Shown: in pieces, positions 17,168 through 26,435 of the stretch | Numbering within the stretch: the first letter of the stretch is position 1 | How the letters are laid out: each line of letters begins with the position of its first letter | Source: JACJVV01 sp047602755 | GTDB taxonomy: Archaea > Nanobdellota > Nanobdellia > Woesearchaeales > JACJVV01 | Assembly: GCA_047602755.1 (NCBI GenBank) | Contig: JBLKOM010000001.1 | Coordinates: 241,439-305,438 of the forward strand | Reading direction: 5' to 3' | Length of the DNA: 64,000 bases | Notes under the pieces: generated by a model | Told to the model about the DNA's origin: nothing | The model's input: the letters and a program-made list of their open reading frames with translations, nothing else | Database searches by the model: none | Made by a program: the position numbers and the translations under genes

Positions 17168-18343
17168 TTAAATCAAAAGTTCAATTATATTTCTAAATTC
17201 ATTTTCCTCAAAAGCTAAATCATTAGTTCCTGAATTTCCAATTCTCATATATTTACAACCAAATACATATGTTGGAACACTTCCTTGAGGATTAAATTGT
17301 TGAAATAATTGTATTTCTGATTGTGGTATTGAACCAGTAAAACTAGGATCTAAACTATTTGCTGAAGCATCTAATAACCAATTATAACCAACAACATCTC
17401 CACTATCAATATACTCTTGAACTAAATCATCAAATGTATCTTTTATCCATGTACAATGAGGACATGTAGATGTTGAAAACATTCGAATTATAGGCTTTCC
17501 ATCTTCTAAACAAACTTCATCACCTACTACTAAAAAAGTTCCTTCACTAGCAGATAAATCAGAACCTGGTATTTGCTGATTTAATGAATCTTGAGAATCA
17601 TCATACATTATTTCAACATTAATAGTTGTTTGAAGATTCTCTAGATAATCCATTTGTGCTTGCTGAGCTAATTGACCTTTCAAAAATTCTTCAATTTCAA
17701 AACGAATTTCTTCATATGAAGGAAGATCATCATCTGGAAAACCTAATACTTGTGCTTCATAAAACTCTAATATTTCCTCTTCTGAAACTTCTATTTTTGA
17801 ATAGATTGTATCATTTAAATGTATTTGAATCTTAATTAAATCCTTAAATTCATCTAAAGTCATTCCTTGCTGCACTAATAATTCAATAATTTCATCTTCA
17901 GTAAATCCAGTATTAAATAGATAATCATTATAAACTACTTGTATTTCTGAGTCAGAAACATCTTTAGCAGCTTCTAATAAAATAATCTGAGGAATTAAAA
18001 CTTGCTCAAGATAATCTCTTCGTGTAACAAATGATTTATACTCTGGTGGAAGTTTTTCGTATTCAATATTTAATTGATTAACTGTAATTACTTCACTACC
18101 TACTTTTGCTGCAATATCTGAGGAAACACTTTTTCCACCATTATTACTAAAACCTACAACAATTAACAATATAGCTATTATTGCTAATAATGCTATACCT
18201 GTGAAAACTAAATAAGATTTATTTATTTGAATCGCATCATCAGATTTCTTAGCAGCAGCCACACTGCTTTTTTTATCAACTTTAACAGGTTTAGCAACTG
18301 TTTTTTTAACACTCTTTTTTTTACCCTTAGTCTTTTTGACCAT
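17168..18343 (-). CDS. Membrane-anchored SurA-N chaperone domain fused to a CPHC thioredoxin domain
   Basis: A 391-residue two-domain protein facing the outside. A Lys-rich cytoplasmic N-terminus (1-45) and a TM helix (about 46-67) come first. A SurA/PrsA N-terminal chaperone domain follows (about 78-240; VGSEVITVNQLNIEY, TLDEFKDLIKIQI, VSEEEILEFYEA). The parvulin isomerase domain usually found after the last motif is missing. The C-terminal thioredoxin fold (about 255-391) has the active site STCPHC and the cis-proline segment GSVPTYVFGC. The combination predicts a chaperone that also makes or rearranges disulfides in exported proteins. The start has a strong GGAGG 8 nt upstream. Confidence 0.85.
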   Translation of the reverse strand: MVKKTKGKKKSVKKTVAKPVKVDKKSSVAAAKKSDDAIQINKSYLVFTGIALLAIIAILLIVVGFSNNGGKSVSSDIAAKVGSEVITVNQLNIEYEKLPPEYKSFVTRRDYLEQVLIPQIILLEAAKDVSDSEIQVVYNDYLFNTGFTEDEIIELLVQQGMTLDEFKDLIKIQIHLNDTIYSKIEVSEEEILEFYEAQVLGFPDDDLPSYEEIRFEIEEFLKGQLAQQAQMDYLENLQTTINVEIMYDDSQDSLNQQIPGSDLSASEGTFLVVGDEVCLEDGKPIIRMFSTSTCPHCTWIKDTFDDLVQEYIDSGDVVGYNWLLDASANSLDPSFTGSIPQSEIQLFQQFNPQGSVPTYVFGCKYMRIGNSGTNDLAFEENEFRNIIELLI

Positions 18344-18402
18344 TATAAAAACCTCCTAAATAATAGTTATTATTAACTATAAATATTAACTTTTAAACAT
18401 TT

Positions 18403-18831
18403 TTAAATATTCTTAAATATAAACATATCACCTTTCTTTATATTTAAAAAATCTACCATACCTGAATTTATTTCAAGCACATATTGTGAATTAACATTTG
18501 GGTCATATATTTTACAATCTTGATTATGACAAGGCTGAGCATTTTCTACAATTGAAACAACTTCTAAATTTTGATTTATCCATATAATATCAATTGAAAA
18601 ACTCATATTATACATCCAAAAAGGCCTATTTGCTAATGTTTCATAAACAAACAACATCCCATCTTGCTCAGCAAGATAATCATGTTGCATCAAACCAATG
18701 GATTGATCTAAAGGCTGATCAACAATTTCAACATTAAAGCAATATTCATTTATACAAGCCATAGGATTATTAGCCCCACACCCTAGTAAAAAAAGCATAA
18801 TAAACAAAAAAAAAGCTTTTATGTACTCCAT
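18403..18831 (-). CDS. DUF192-family lipoprotein
   Basis: A 142-residue protein with a hydrophobic signal (5-18) ending in a lipobox-like LLGCG, so Cys18 is probably lipidated and the protein tethered outside. The rest is a DUF192 domain: GLMQHDYL, DGMLFVYE, FWMYNMSFSIDIIWIN and VVSIVENAQPC, ending in a beta-rich stretch. DUF192 proteins are small, often exported, and lack a proven function. Another member without signal peptide lies at 53606-53941. It lies between the giant surface protein gene and the SurA-N/thioredoxin gene on the same strand. Confidence 0.85.
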   Translation of the reverse strand: MEYIKAFFLFIMLFLLGCGANNPMACINEYCFNVEIVDQPLDQSIGLMQHDYLAEQDGMLFVYETLANRPFWMYNMSFSIDIIWINQNLEVVSIVENAQPCHNQDCKIYDPNVNSQYVLEINSGMVDFLNIKKGDMFIFKNI

Positions 18832-18966
18832 TTTAAAATAAATAAACTATTTTTATTTAAAGTTTATGGATTTAATTAACTGAATTACTAAAAAACAAGA
18901 AATATAATATCGTTATTATAACAGAATAAAAAACTTAAAAATAATCGTTAATTTACAAATATTCAT

Positions 18967-21900
18967 TTATTGTAATGCACCAATTCGACTATTCTTAAAA
19001 TAAGGAGTAGATTGCCCTTCATTAATTGACCAAATTTTTTCAAAATCCCAACCTTGAAATGTAGACTTACTTTTTAATTGTTGAGTTGTTTTTCCTGAAC
19101 TTATGAAATTAACTAAACTTTCAGCTCTTTCTAAAGTAGAACTACTAGCTTGATCAGGATAATCAACACCACTTGAAACTCGATCATAATAACTGTTACT
19201 TATACTTGATCCTACAATTCCTTGAAAAACAAGAGGCATCCCACCAAACCATTGTTGATTTTGAAAATTAATGCCTCTATGATTATATCCAATAGCATAT
19301 GAATTTATTATACTACCAGAATTACTAGCAACTAAACCTGCAGAACCATCTCCATCAAAAGATGCAGTAGAATAAGAATTAAGAATTGTACCTGAATTAG
19401 AAGAAACTAACCCTGCAGCCCAATGAGTTCTTGCTTGAACTCTTCCAGAAGTAGCAACTTGCGAAACTGAACCTTCATTAAAAATTGCTAAAATTGCTGC
19501 ATGTCTAAATACTTCTATATTAGCATCAGCAATATGTAAATTTCTGACTTCCCCTTTCGGACCTATTCTGCCAAATAAAGCACCATACCATCCATGCCTT
19601 GTGTTTGAATTACGTCTCCATAGTTGAATATTTAATCCTGTTATTTGATAATAATTACCATCCAATATACCATTAAAAGCTTCCAAATTAGGAGCATCAT
19701 TTGAACCAGTTACAGAATTTATATTTAATCCAATGGGAATAAATCCCCTACAAGGATCAGCAGTTCTAAAATCATAACAATTCCATTCAATTGTTTGAGA
19801 ACAATCAATATCATTTCCTAAAATATAATGACCACCCAGATCCTCATTAATATCTTGTAATTCCTGACAATTTGTAATTACTTTAGGATTAGAAAGAGGT
19901 TGATCATGCAAAATAGAATTATCAACCTTTAAAGAAGATTTTTTTTGAGAGCCAGAACTACTGCTCGAAGAATAAACATACCCTACAATACCTTCATAAA
20001 CAAAACCTAAATTATCAACAGCATTATTTTTCTCACGTTCATTTATTGTATAAAAATGATTACCTATTTCATAATGATATAGACGATGAAACGGTAATGT
20101 ACCCTGTTCCTGAACTTGATAAATATATCCAGCAATACCCTCGTAAACAAAACCTAAATTATCAACAGCATTATTTTTCTCACGTTCATTTATTGTATAA
20201 AAATGATTACCTATTTCATAATGATATAGGCGATAAAGAGGAAGTGACTCTTTTTCCTGAGTTTGATAAATATAAGCTGCAATACCTTCATAAACAAAAC
20301 CTAGATTATCAACAGCATTATTTTTCTCACGTTCATTTATTGTATAAAAATGGTTACCTATTTCATAATGATATAGACGATATAAAGGCAATACCTCAGA
20401 ATCAAAAACTGGACGAGTATCTATTTTTCCATGTAAACCTATTGCATCAATACAAGACGCATAACCTTTAGGAACTTTAATGTATACTCCAATAATTGAT
20501 TTATCACTAGATATACTTGGTAAACTAAATATATTATTATTAAAATATTGATGATGCCTAAAAGGAGTCATAATACGGCCTGTAAGTAATTTATCACTCC
20601 ATAATAGATCTGAATATTGAACCAATACTTGTTCAATTGCTAAATGCTCATTATTTCTTCCACCAAAATAAACATCTAACCTAGTTGCAAAAATAGGGTG
20701 AGCAAACGAAACATGAATATCACCATGAACTCTAACAGATTCTTTACACCAAATTGTGTTAGTTTCCCATTCACCAAAATTTGCTTTTGGACGACCCAAA
20801 ACAAGTTCTGCACGATAATCAGAACTATTTTCACTTGAATAACTTATTACTTCATTAGCAAAATGAATTTCAACAACATCATCACAACTCATACACGAAC
20901 CATAACCTCTTCCATCCGTATCACAACCAGGGTTAGAATCATGCCTAATACCAATTCCTTTACATTCAAGAATAAAATCATTATTAGTACCACAAAAGAA
21001 TTCTTTATTATATTCTTGAGAATAAACAGAACAATCTATAAACTCTTCTTCAGATGCAGAACAGGTATAACAATGACTACCTACACCGGTATCAGATATA
21101 CAATTAATATTTGGACCTGCTCTAACAATATTTCCTTGTTCATCACATTCTTCTATCCAAGAATCAAAACTACCACAAGTATAATCATCTCCATATAACT
21201 CTGAACAAACAACAAAACCATCATCAACATCAACCCATCGACCATTTCTACATAACTGATTATCAAAAATTGAACCTGATTCAAAACAACCAGAATCTGT
21301 TGCACACATTTGTGATGGACAACAATAACCATTTTCTGAACCCAATATTTGTTTACATTGAGTTCCTGGATAATCAGCACAATCTCCACCTACAATATCA
21401 TAATCATTTAAACTAACTCTAAATTTTATCCATAAACCCCTATCAGAATCAAATAAAATATTATCAGCAAGTAATTCATAACTAGTCCAATACCATGTAT
21501 CACCTAAAACGAACCATATATCATCAACTGCCGATCCGGGAAGAATCCAAATCCAATCACCAAATATATTACTAAAATACCATCCATCACGATATTCATC
21601 ATCATATAAAACATCAAATATTTCTTTAAATAAACTATTTAAAAAACCATCATATATATTATAATTATCATCTAATAAATCAAAATGATATAAATTATCA
21701 TTTAATTTAATAAATTGATCTAAGCCTTTATTATAAACTATTTTATGTTCTAATAAAGCATAATTTGTCCAATACCAATTATCACCATCTGTAAACCAAA
21801 TATTTTCAGGATTAGACTGATAAGAAAACCAAATCCAAGCACTTAAATCAAAAATATAATACCATCTATCATCACCTAAATCATATTCACCAAATAATGT

Positions 21901-24900
21901 AATATAATCTAATATCTCAAATTCAACAAGCATATCATCATTATGATCCAAATGAGAAGGTTGAGAAGATAATACTTCTGGATAACCAGATTGATATGAA
22001 ACCCAACTATTTAACCCTTTATTATACAATATTTTATGATTACTAAAATGATTTAATGTTGTCCAATACCAATTGTTACCTGATGTAAACCAAATTCCTT
22101 CATCAGAAGAATCAAGATTAAACCAAACCAACTTATCAAGTATGGATAAATAATACCACCCATCCTCATCAACACGATACTCACCAAACGAATTCAATAA
22201 ATAATCAAAATAATTAGGTATTAAAATAAATTCATCTAAATTTAAATTATACAAATAACCTGTTTTTATAAGATCTAAAGAAGTCCAATACCATTCATCA
22301 TTAGCCAAAAACCAAATCTCAGAAGAAGTAGAATCTTCAGAAACATAAACCCAACCATCAAATGAATCACTAATATACCAATTACTATTATCCATATTAT
22401 CTTGAATACCTAAATAATTTCCAAAATACTTGATAGATGGGTTATTAGAAGAGAATGAACTAACTCTAGCATATCTAGTTTCACTATTTATAATCTCACT
22501 ATCAGGAACAATATCTATTTCTGATATATCTAAAAACGTATGTTCATAATCACTTAATGATACAATACTTTCATCATCTAAATTAATCATTTGGTTCTGA
22601 TTACGATTATTAATATCCATCCAATACCAAATATCATTCAACAAAAATGTTATACTCGAAGAACTAGAATCATCAGAAACATAAATCCAATCATTAAATA
22701 AATTACTATAATACCATCCTTCATTATATGACAATGCACGAATTTTTAATGCATAACCATATGACCTAACATAATCAGGAAAATGAGGGATTATATCTGA
22801 AAAACCGAGTATATAATTTCTAACTTTATACAAATTTAAATCAATCCATTTCTCATTACTAGCATTATAAATACTATTCAATTCAAGATGCTCAAGATTA
22901 GTCCAATACCAAAAACTTTCACCTAATTCATTCATTACAAACCAAACACTTTCTTTATCTGAATTTGGAACAAACCAAATCCAATTATTAAATAAATGAC
23001 TATAATACCATCCATCATTTACGCTATCAAGATCAATATATAAATAATCAACAAAGGGTTTAATATCAAAATTAAGAATATTTTCTTCAAACGGATTACG
23101 TGAAGGATTATACTGACTCATACAAAAAGCCATTGAATTATCAAGATTACAACCACCTGGACTATACATTACGTAAGTATCTGAAGGACAATTGTTACCT
23201 GCAACAAAATTTTCAAAAACCCCGCCTCTAGCAATATTAGCAAGACTTCCACCACCCTTAATAGAATGAAGAGTTTCTTTTGAAAAATCTAATTCTGCAA
23301 AACAATACCATAATTCTAAATCAACATCAAAACCCCTAATATCTTTTGCAGAAGAATCCCCTCTAATTTTACGTTGTATAAAATCTTTAGGACACTTATA
23401 TTCTTGAGTCAAAGGATTATTATAATCTTGAAGTGAACAAGGACCGCAAGTTATTCCTGGTTCATGATTCGGACAATGTAAACCTTTACCAAAAAAACCA
23501 CCAAATTCATACAATCCAGGCAAATTAGGATTATAACAAATATAAACATCATTATCATATACTGTTGTACCTGAACCAGCAACTGCATCTGCACCTAACA
23601 TTCTATAATCTTTATAATCTCGAGGGCAAGAACAACCATTTGTAGCAGGATTAGAATAAATACAATCATCAGTATTTCTTTTAACACTATACATACCTGC
23701 AAAACCTACACCATTTCTGTCTTCAGTAGAAAAATAATCTTCATCTAATATCTCATCTATAACATAATCGCTACAATATTCTTCTGGAGTAACACAAACA
23801 CCGTTTTGACAATAACTTCCAGGAAGTATACATTGAGAATGATCTGAACATGAAGAAGGATTATTACAATTCATACAATACCCATATGCAAATGGTTTTC
23901 CAAGAACTTGACAACCGGGCAGAGGTTTACGAATATTGTTAAAATTGCAATCAGAAGAAAAAGTTTCAGAATCTCCACAAATAAATTGAGGACCAAAAGC
24001 TGCGCAATTTAGATAATCTCTTCCATTAGAATGAACATAATAACTTGCAATAGCAAAAGATGAAAAATGAGTTAAATTTGCATATAATACTTTATTATCA
24101 AGATCAACAATAGTATCCAATCTTTGAACAGTATTTGAAACTTCATCAACAACAAGTATGAATAAATCATTTTCATTAACAATATCTGGTAATATAAAAG
24201 AATCATATTTCACCACTAAAGAAACATTATCATCAAATGTAACTCCACTTGGTTGTATTTTATAATATAAAGCGCCTACTAAAACTTCATTAGAATTTAA
24301 TAAAGCAGGATAATCAATATTATTTTTTATTTCTAGACTAATAGATTCAACAGGAGTATTATCAGATTTTAAAGCAGTTACACCTGCAGGAATAAATAAA
24401 TTAAACACAGAATCAGGAGAAGAAATTGTAGTATCATATAGTATTTCACCTGTTAAAGGATCAGATAAAATATTTTGTTCCATAAACATTTTATAATTCA
24501 AATAAAACTCTGAAGCAGTAACTTCTGACCTATCAGATTTCAATTTTAAAGGCATTCTTGCTAATAATAATAAATTTGAATTATCATCTGTTAAAATAAT
24601 ATCTGAAGTAATATCAGAATATGAAAAAGATAAATAATCTAAAGCATCAAAAGAATCTAAACAATGATTTATATTATAAGGTATACGTTCACTTAAAAAA
24701 TCAGTGTCTGAATAACCAATTTGAACTACAGTATCAGAAAAAGTATTCAAAAGACAAGTATCCATATAATTTTTCAAAAGCATTTGATTAAAAGATTCAG
24801 AAGATTGTCTTATGTTAACAGATGATTGAGAAATATTAAGTAAAGAAAGGAATAAAACAAAAACAATAACAAGAACAAGTCCTAATATTAAAAATACTGA

Positions 24901-24927
24901 GATTTGCGACCTATTTTTCATCTTCAT
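18967..24927 (-). CDS. Giant multi-domain secreted surface protein (1986 residues)
   Basis: One of the largest proteins here, probably displayed on the surface. The N-terminus NRSQISVFLILG plus a TM helix (about 8-30) is of a type common to DPANN pilin-like or anchored proteins. Domains in order: a beta-rich region with Cys-rich stretches (about 300-620); six WYW modules (about 630-1170); Cys-rich segments (about 1175-1355); a discoidin-like beta-sandwich (about 1365-1500); three near-identical 49-residue DUF5648-like repeats (about 1505-1655); a Ser-rich linker; and GLUG-like repeats (about 1690-1880; SNSGTILNSYS, SNSGSIINSYA). No C-terminal TM. The modules suggest adhesion or carbohydrate binding. 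It could be several cooperating binding units and not an enzyme. Confidence 0.85.
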   Translation of the reverse strand: MKMKNRSQISVFLILGLVLVIVFVLFLSLLNISQSSVNIRQSSESFNQMLLKNYMDTCLLNTFSDTVVQIGYSDTDFLSERIPYNINHCLDSFDALDYLSFSYSDITSDIILTDDNSNLLLLARMPLKLKSDRSEVTASEFYLNYKMFMEQNILSDPLTGEILYDTTISSPDSVFNLFIPAGVTALKSDNTPVESISLEIKNNIDYPALLNSNEVLVGALYYKIQPSGVTFDDNVSLVVKYDSFILPDIVNENDLFILVVDEVSNTVQRLDTIVDLDNKVLYANLTHFSSFAIASYYVHSNGRDYLNCAAFGPQFICGDSETFSSDCNFNNIRKPLPGCQVLGKPFAYGYCMNCNNPSSCSDHSQCILPGSYCQNGVCVTPEEYCSDYVIDEILDEDYFSTEDRNGVGFAGMYSVKRNTDDCIYSNPATNGCSCPRDYKDYRMLGADAVAGSGTTVYDNDVYICYNPNLPGLYEFGGFFGKGLHCPNHEPGITCGPCSLQDYNNPLTQEYKCPKDFIQRKIRGDSSAKDIRGFDVDLELWYCFAELDFSKETLHSIKGGGSLANIARGGVFENFVAGNNCPSDTYVMYSPGGCNLDNSMAFCMSQYNPSRNPFEENILNFDIKPFVDYLYIDLDSVNDGWYYSHLFNNWIWFVPNSDKESVWFVMNELGESFWYWTNLEHLELNSIYNASNEKWIDLNLYKVRNYILGFSDIIPHFPDYVRSYGYALKIRALSYNEGWYYSNLFNDWIYVSDDSSSSSITFLLNDIWYWMDINNRNQNQMINLDDESIVSLSDYEHTFLDISEIDIVPDSEIINSETRYARVSSFSSNNPSIKYFGNYLGIQDNMDNSNWYISDSFDGWVYVSEDSTSSEIWFLANDEWYWTSLDLIKTGYLYNLNLDEFILIPNYFDYLLNSFGEYRVDEDGWYYLSILDKLVWFNLDSSDEGIWFTSGNNWYWTTLNHFSNHKILYNKGLNSWVSYQSGYPEVLSSQPSHLDHNDDMLVEFEILDYITLFGEYDLGDDRWYYIFDLSAWIWFSYQSNPENIWFTDGDNWYWTNYALLEHKIVYNKGLDQFIKLNDNLYHFDLLDDNYNIYDGFLNSLFKEIFDVLYDDEYRDGWYFSNIFGDWIWILPGSAVDDIWFVLGDTWYWTSYELLADNILFDSDRGLWIKFRVSLNDYDIVGGDCADYPGTQCKQILGSENGYCCPSQMCATDSGCFESGSIFDNQLCRNGRWVDVDDGFVVCSELYGDDYTCGSFDSWIEECDEQGNIVRAGPNINCISDTGVGSHCYTCSASEEEFIDCSVYSQEYNKEFFCGTNNDFILECKGIGIRHDSNPGCDTDGRGYGSCMSCDDVVEIHFANEVISYSSENSSDYRAELVLGRPKANFGEWETNTIWCKESVRVHGDIHVSFAHPIFATRLDVYFGGRNNEHLAIEQVLVQYSDLLWSDKLLTGRIMTPFRHHQYFNNNIFSLPSISSDKSIIGVYIKVPKGYASCIDAIGLHGKIDTRPVFDSEVLPLYRLYHYEIGNHFYTINEREKNNAVDNLGFVYEGIAAYIYQTQEKESLPLYRLYHYEIGNHFYTINEREKNNAVDNLGFVYEGIAGYIYQVQEQGTLPFHRLYHYEIGNHFYTINEREKNNAVDNLGFVYEGIVGYVYSSSSSSGSQKKSSLKVDNSILHDQPLSNPKVITNCQELQDINEDLGGHYILGNDIDCSQTIEWNCYDFRTADPCRGFIPIGLNINSVTGSNDAPNLEAFNGILDGNYYQITGLNIQLWRRNSNTRHGWYGALFGRIGPKGEVRNLHIADANIEVFRHAAILAIFNEGSVSQVATSGRVQARTHWAAGLVSSNSGTILNSYSTASFDGDGSAGLVASNSGSIINSYAIGYNHRGINFQNQQWFGGMPLVFQGIVGSSISNSYYDRVSSGVDYPDQASSSTLERAESLVNFISSGKTTQQLKSKSTFQGWDFEKIWSINEGQSTPYFKNSRIGALQ
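19975..20400 (-). repeat. Three tandem 147-bp repeats coding for DUF5648-like units
   Basis: In-frame repeats with a 147-bp period; equivalent bases are at 19994, 20141 and 20288. Each codes for a 49-residue unit containing LYRLYHYEIGNHFYT and NNAVDNLGFVYEGI. They are almost identical at DNA level, including synonymous sites, so the duplication or homogenisation is recent. DUF5648-like units are known mainly from secreted bacterial proteins. Confidence 0.85.
21420..23030 (-). repeat. Six degenerate WYW-module repeats in the giant surface protein
   Basis: Six units of roughly 65-100 residues, each with a GWYYS-like start, an aromatic WIWF or WIYV strand, a WF...WYWT core, then ILYNKGLxxWI. 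They are diverged in DNA, so older than the 147-bp repeats. They resemble the GW-rich C-terminal modules of some bacterial surface proteins. Confidence 0.75.
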
Positions 24928-25081
24928 TCATCATCAAATTAATAATTATATAAATTTTAAATTTTAGTATTTATAAAATTATTTATTAAAAAAGCATTTT
25001 ATTTTAATGAAATAATAATAAAGAACAATTACAATAGAAATAAACATTAAAAACTAAAATCATAAAATTCGAATGGTAAAT

Positions 25082-25089
25082 TATATATA
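25082..25089 (+). promoter_or_regulatory. TATA box of the HerA-like gene
   Basis: TATATATA centred about 28 nt before the ATG at 25113, giving a leaderless transcript. No Shine-Dalgarno motif precedes the ATG. Confidence 0.5.
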
Positions 25090-25112
25090 TAGAATAATTT
25101 AAAATAGAATTT

Positions 25113-26435
25113 ATGGAAGATATAATAATAGGAAGAGATGCAGAAGATAAAAAAGCATTTGGGACTGCAGGAACTATAATTCTTGGAAAACATTATGTTA
25201 AAATGGGACAAAATAGTAGTTTAGCAAATAATGTTATGCTTGACATGGTAAGACCTCACGTAATAATGCTTTGTGGTAAACGTGGCGGAGGAAAATCTTA
25301 TACTATGGGCGTAGTAGCTGAAGGACTTGCGGATATGCCTGAAGATTTAAAAAAAAATATTAGCATTATTCTTCTTGACACAATGGGTGTTTATTGGACT
25401 ATGAAATATGAGAATCATAAAGAGTTTGAGTTATTAAAACCATATGGATTAGAACCTAAAGGTTTTAAAATTAAAATATTTACTCCTCACAAATTTTACA
25501 AAATCTATAAAGAACAAGGAATTCCTACTGATTATCCATTTGCAATAAAACCTTCTGAACTTGACTCTGTAGACTGGTGCTTAGCATTAGATATTGATTT
25601 ATCTACAAATGTAGGCGTTCTTTTAGAAAAAACAATTATGCTTCTAAAAGAAAAAGGTGAAAATTATTCTATAAAAGATATGATTAAAGCAATAGAAAAC
25701 GACAAAACATCTGATAGACTAACAAAAGATGCATTATCTAATAGATTATTAGCAACTGAAGGTTGGGGACTTTTTGATGAAAGAGGAACAAAAATGTCTG
25801 ATTTAGCCAGAGGAGGAGAAGTTATAGTATTAGATGTTAGTTGTTATGCAACCATGGAAAATGGGTGGAATGTAAAATCACTTGTTGTTGGTATGGTGAG
25901 CCAAAAAATGTTTATTGAAAGATTACTTCACAGAAAAAATGAAGAATATGATGAAATAAATGCTACAAGAAATTTATTTGGGAATAAAACAGATTTAAGT
26001 GAAAAAAAACAAGATGTTCCGTTGATATGGTTAGTAATTGATGAAGCCCATGAATTTTTGCCAAGAGAAGGAAAAACAGCAGCATCTGATGCATTAATTG
26101 CAATACTAAGAGAAGGTAGACAACCTGGTATTTCATTAATTTTAGCGACACAACAACCTGGAAAAATACATACAGATGTTCTTACACAAGCAGATACTGT
26201 AATTGCACATAGAATGACTGCAAAAATTGACACAGAAGCATTAGGAATATTAATGCAATCATATATGAGAAAAGGACTTGATTTAGAACTTGATAGTCTT
26301 CCAAGATTAAAAGGAACTGCATTAATTTTTGATGATACAAATGAAAAATTATATCAAGTTAGAATAAGACCAAGAATGTCATGGCATGGTGGCTCATCCC
26401 CTACTGCACTAAAAGACAAAAAAGAGGCATTTTAA
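25113..26435 (+). CDS. HerA/DUF87-type DNA-translocating ATPase
   Basis: P-loop ATPase of the HerA/FtsK superfamily, 440 residues. Walker A GKRGGGKSYTMG (about 56-67), Walker B LIWLVIDEAHEFLP (about 304-317), and the arginine-rich sensor region ILREGRQPGISLILATQQP (about 329-347). A small N-terminal beta-barrel-like part precedes the ATPase. HerA relatives form hexameric rings that move double-stranded DNA; the classical HerA works with NurA and Mre11-Rad50 in end resection. NurA is not adjacent here, so the process served (repair, segregation or conjugation-like) is unclear. Its TAA stop overlaps the start of pyk by one base. Confidence 0.85.
   Translation: MEDIIIGRDAEDKKAFGTAGTIILGKHYVKMGQNSSLANNVMLDMVRPHVIMLCGKRGGGKSYTMGVVAEGLADMPEDLKKNISIILLDTMGVYWTMKYENHKEFELLKPYGLEPKGFKIKIFTPHKFYKIYKEQGIPTDYPFAIKPSELDSVDWCLALDIDLSTNVGVLLEKTIMLLKEKGENYSIKDMIKAIENDKTSDRLTKDALSNRLLATEGWGLFDERGTKMSDLARGGEVIVLDVSCYATMENGWNVKSLVVGMVSQKMFIERLLHRKNEEYDEINATRNLFGNKTDLSEKKQDVPLIWLVIDEAHEFLPREGKTAASDALIAILREGRQPGISLILATQQPGKIHTDVLTQADTVIAHRMTAKIDTEALGILMQSYMRKGLDLELDSLPRLKGTALIFDDTNEKLYQVRIRPRMSWHGGSSPTALKDKKEAF

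Noticed and set aside
20046..20471. A 141-codon plus-strand frame with internal repeats
   Set aside because: It is the complement of the three 147-bp repeats in the giant surface protein; the minus-strand frame is the real one.
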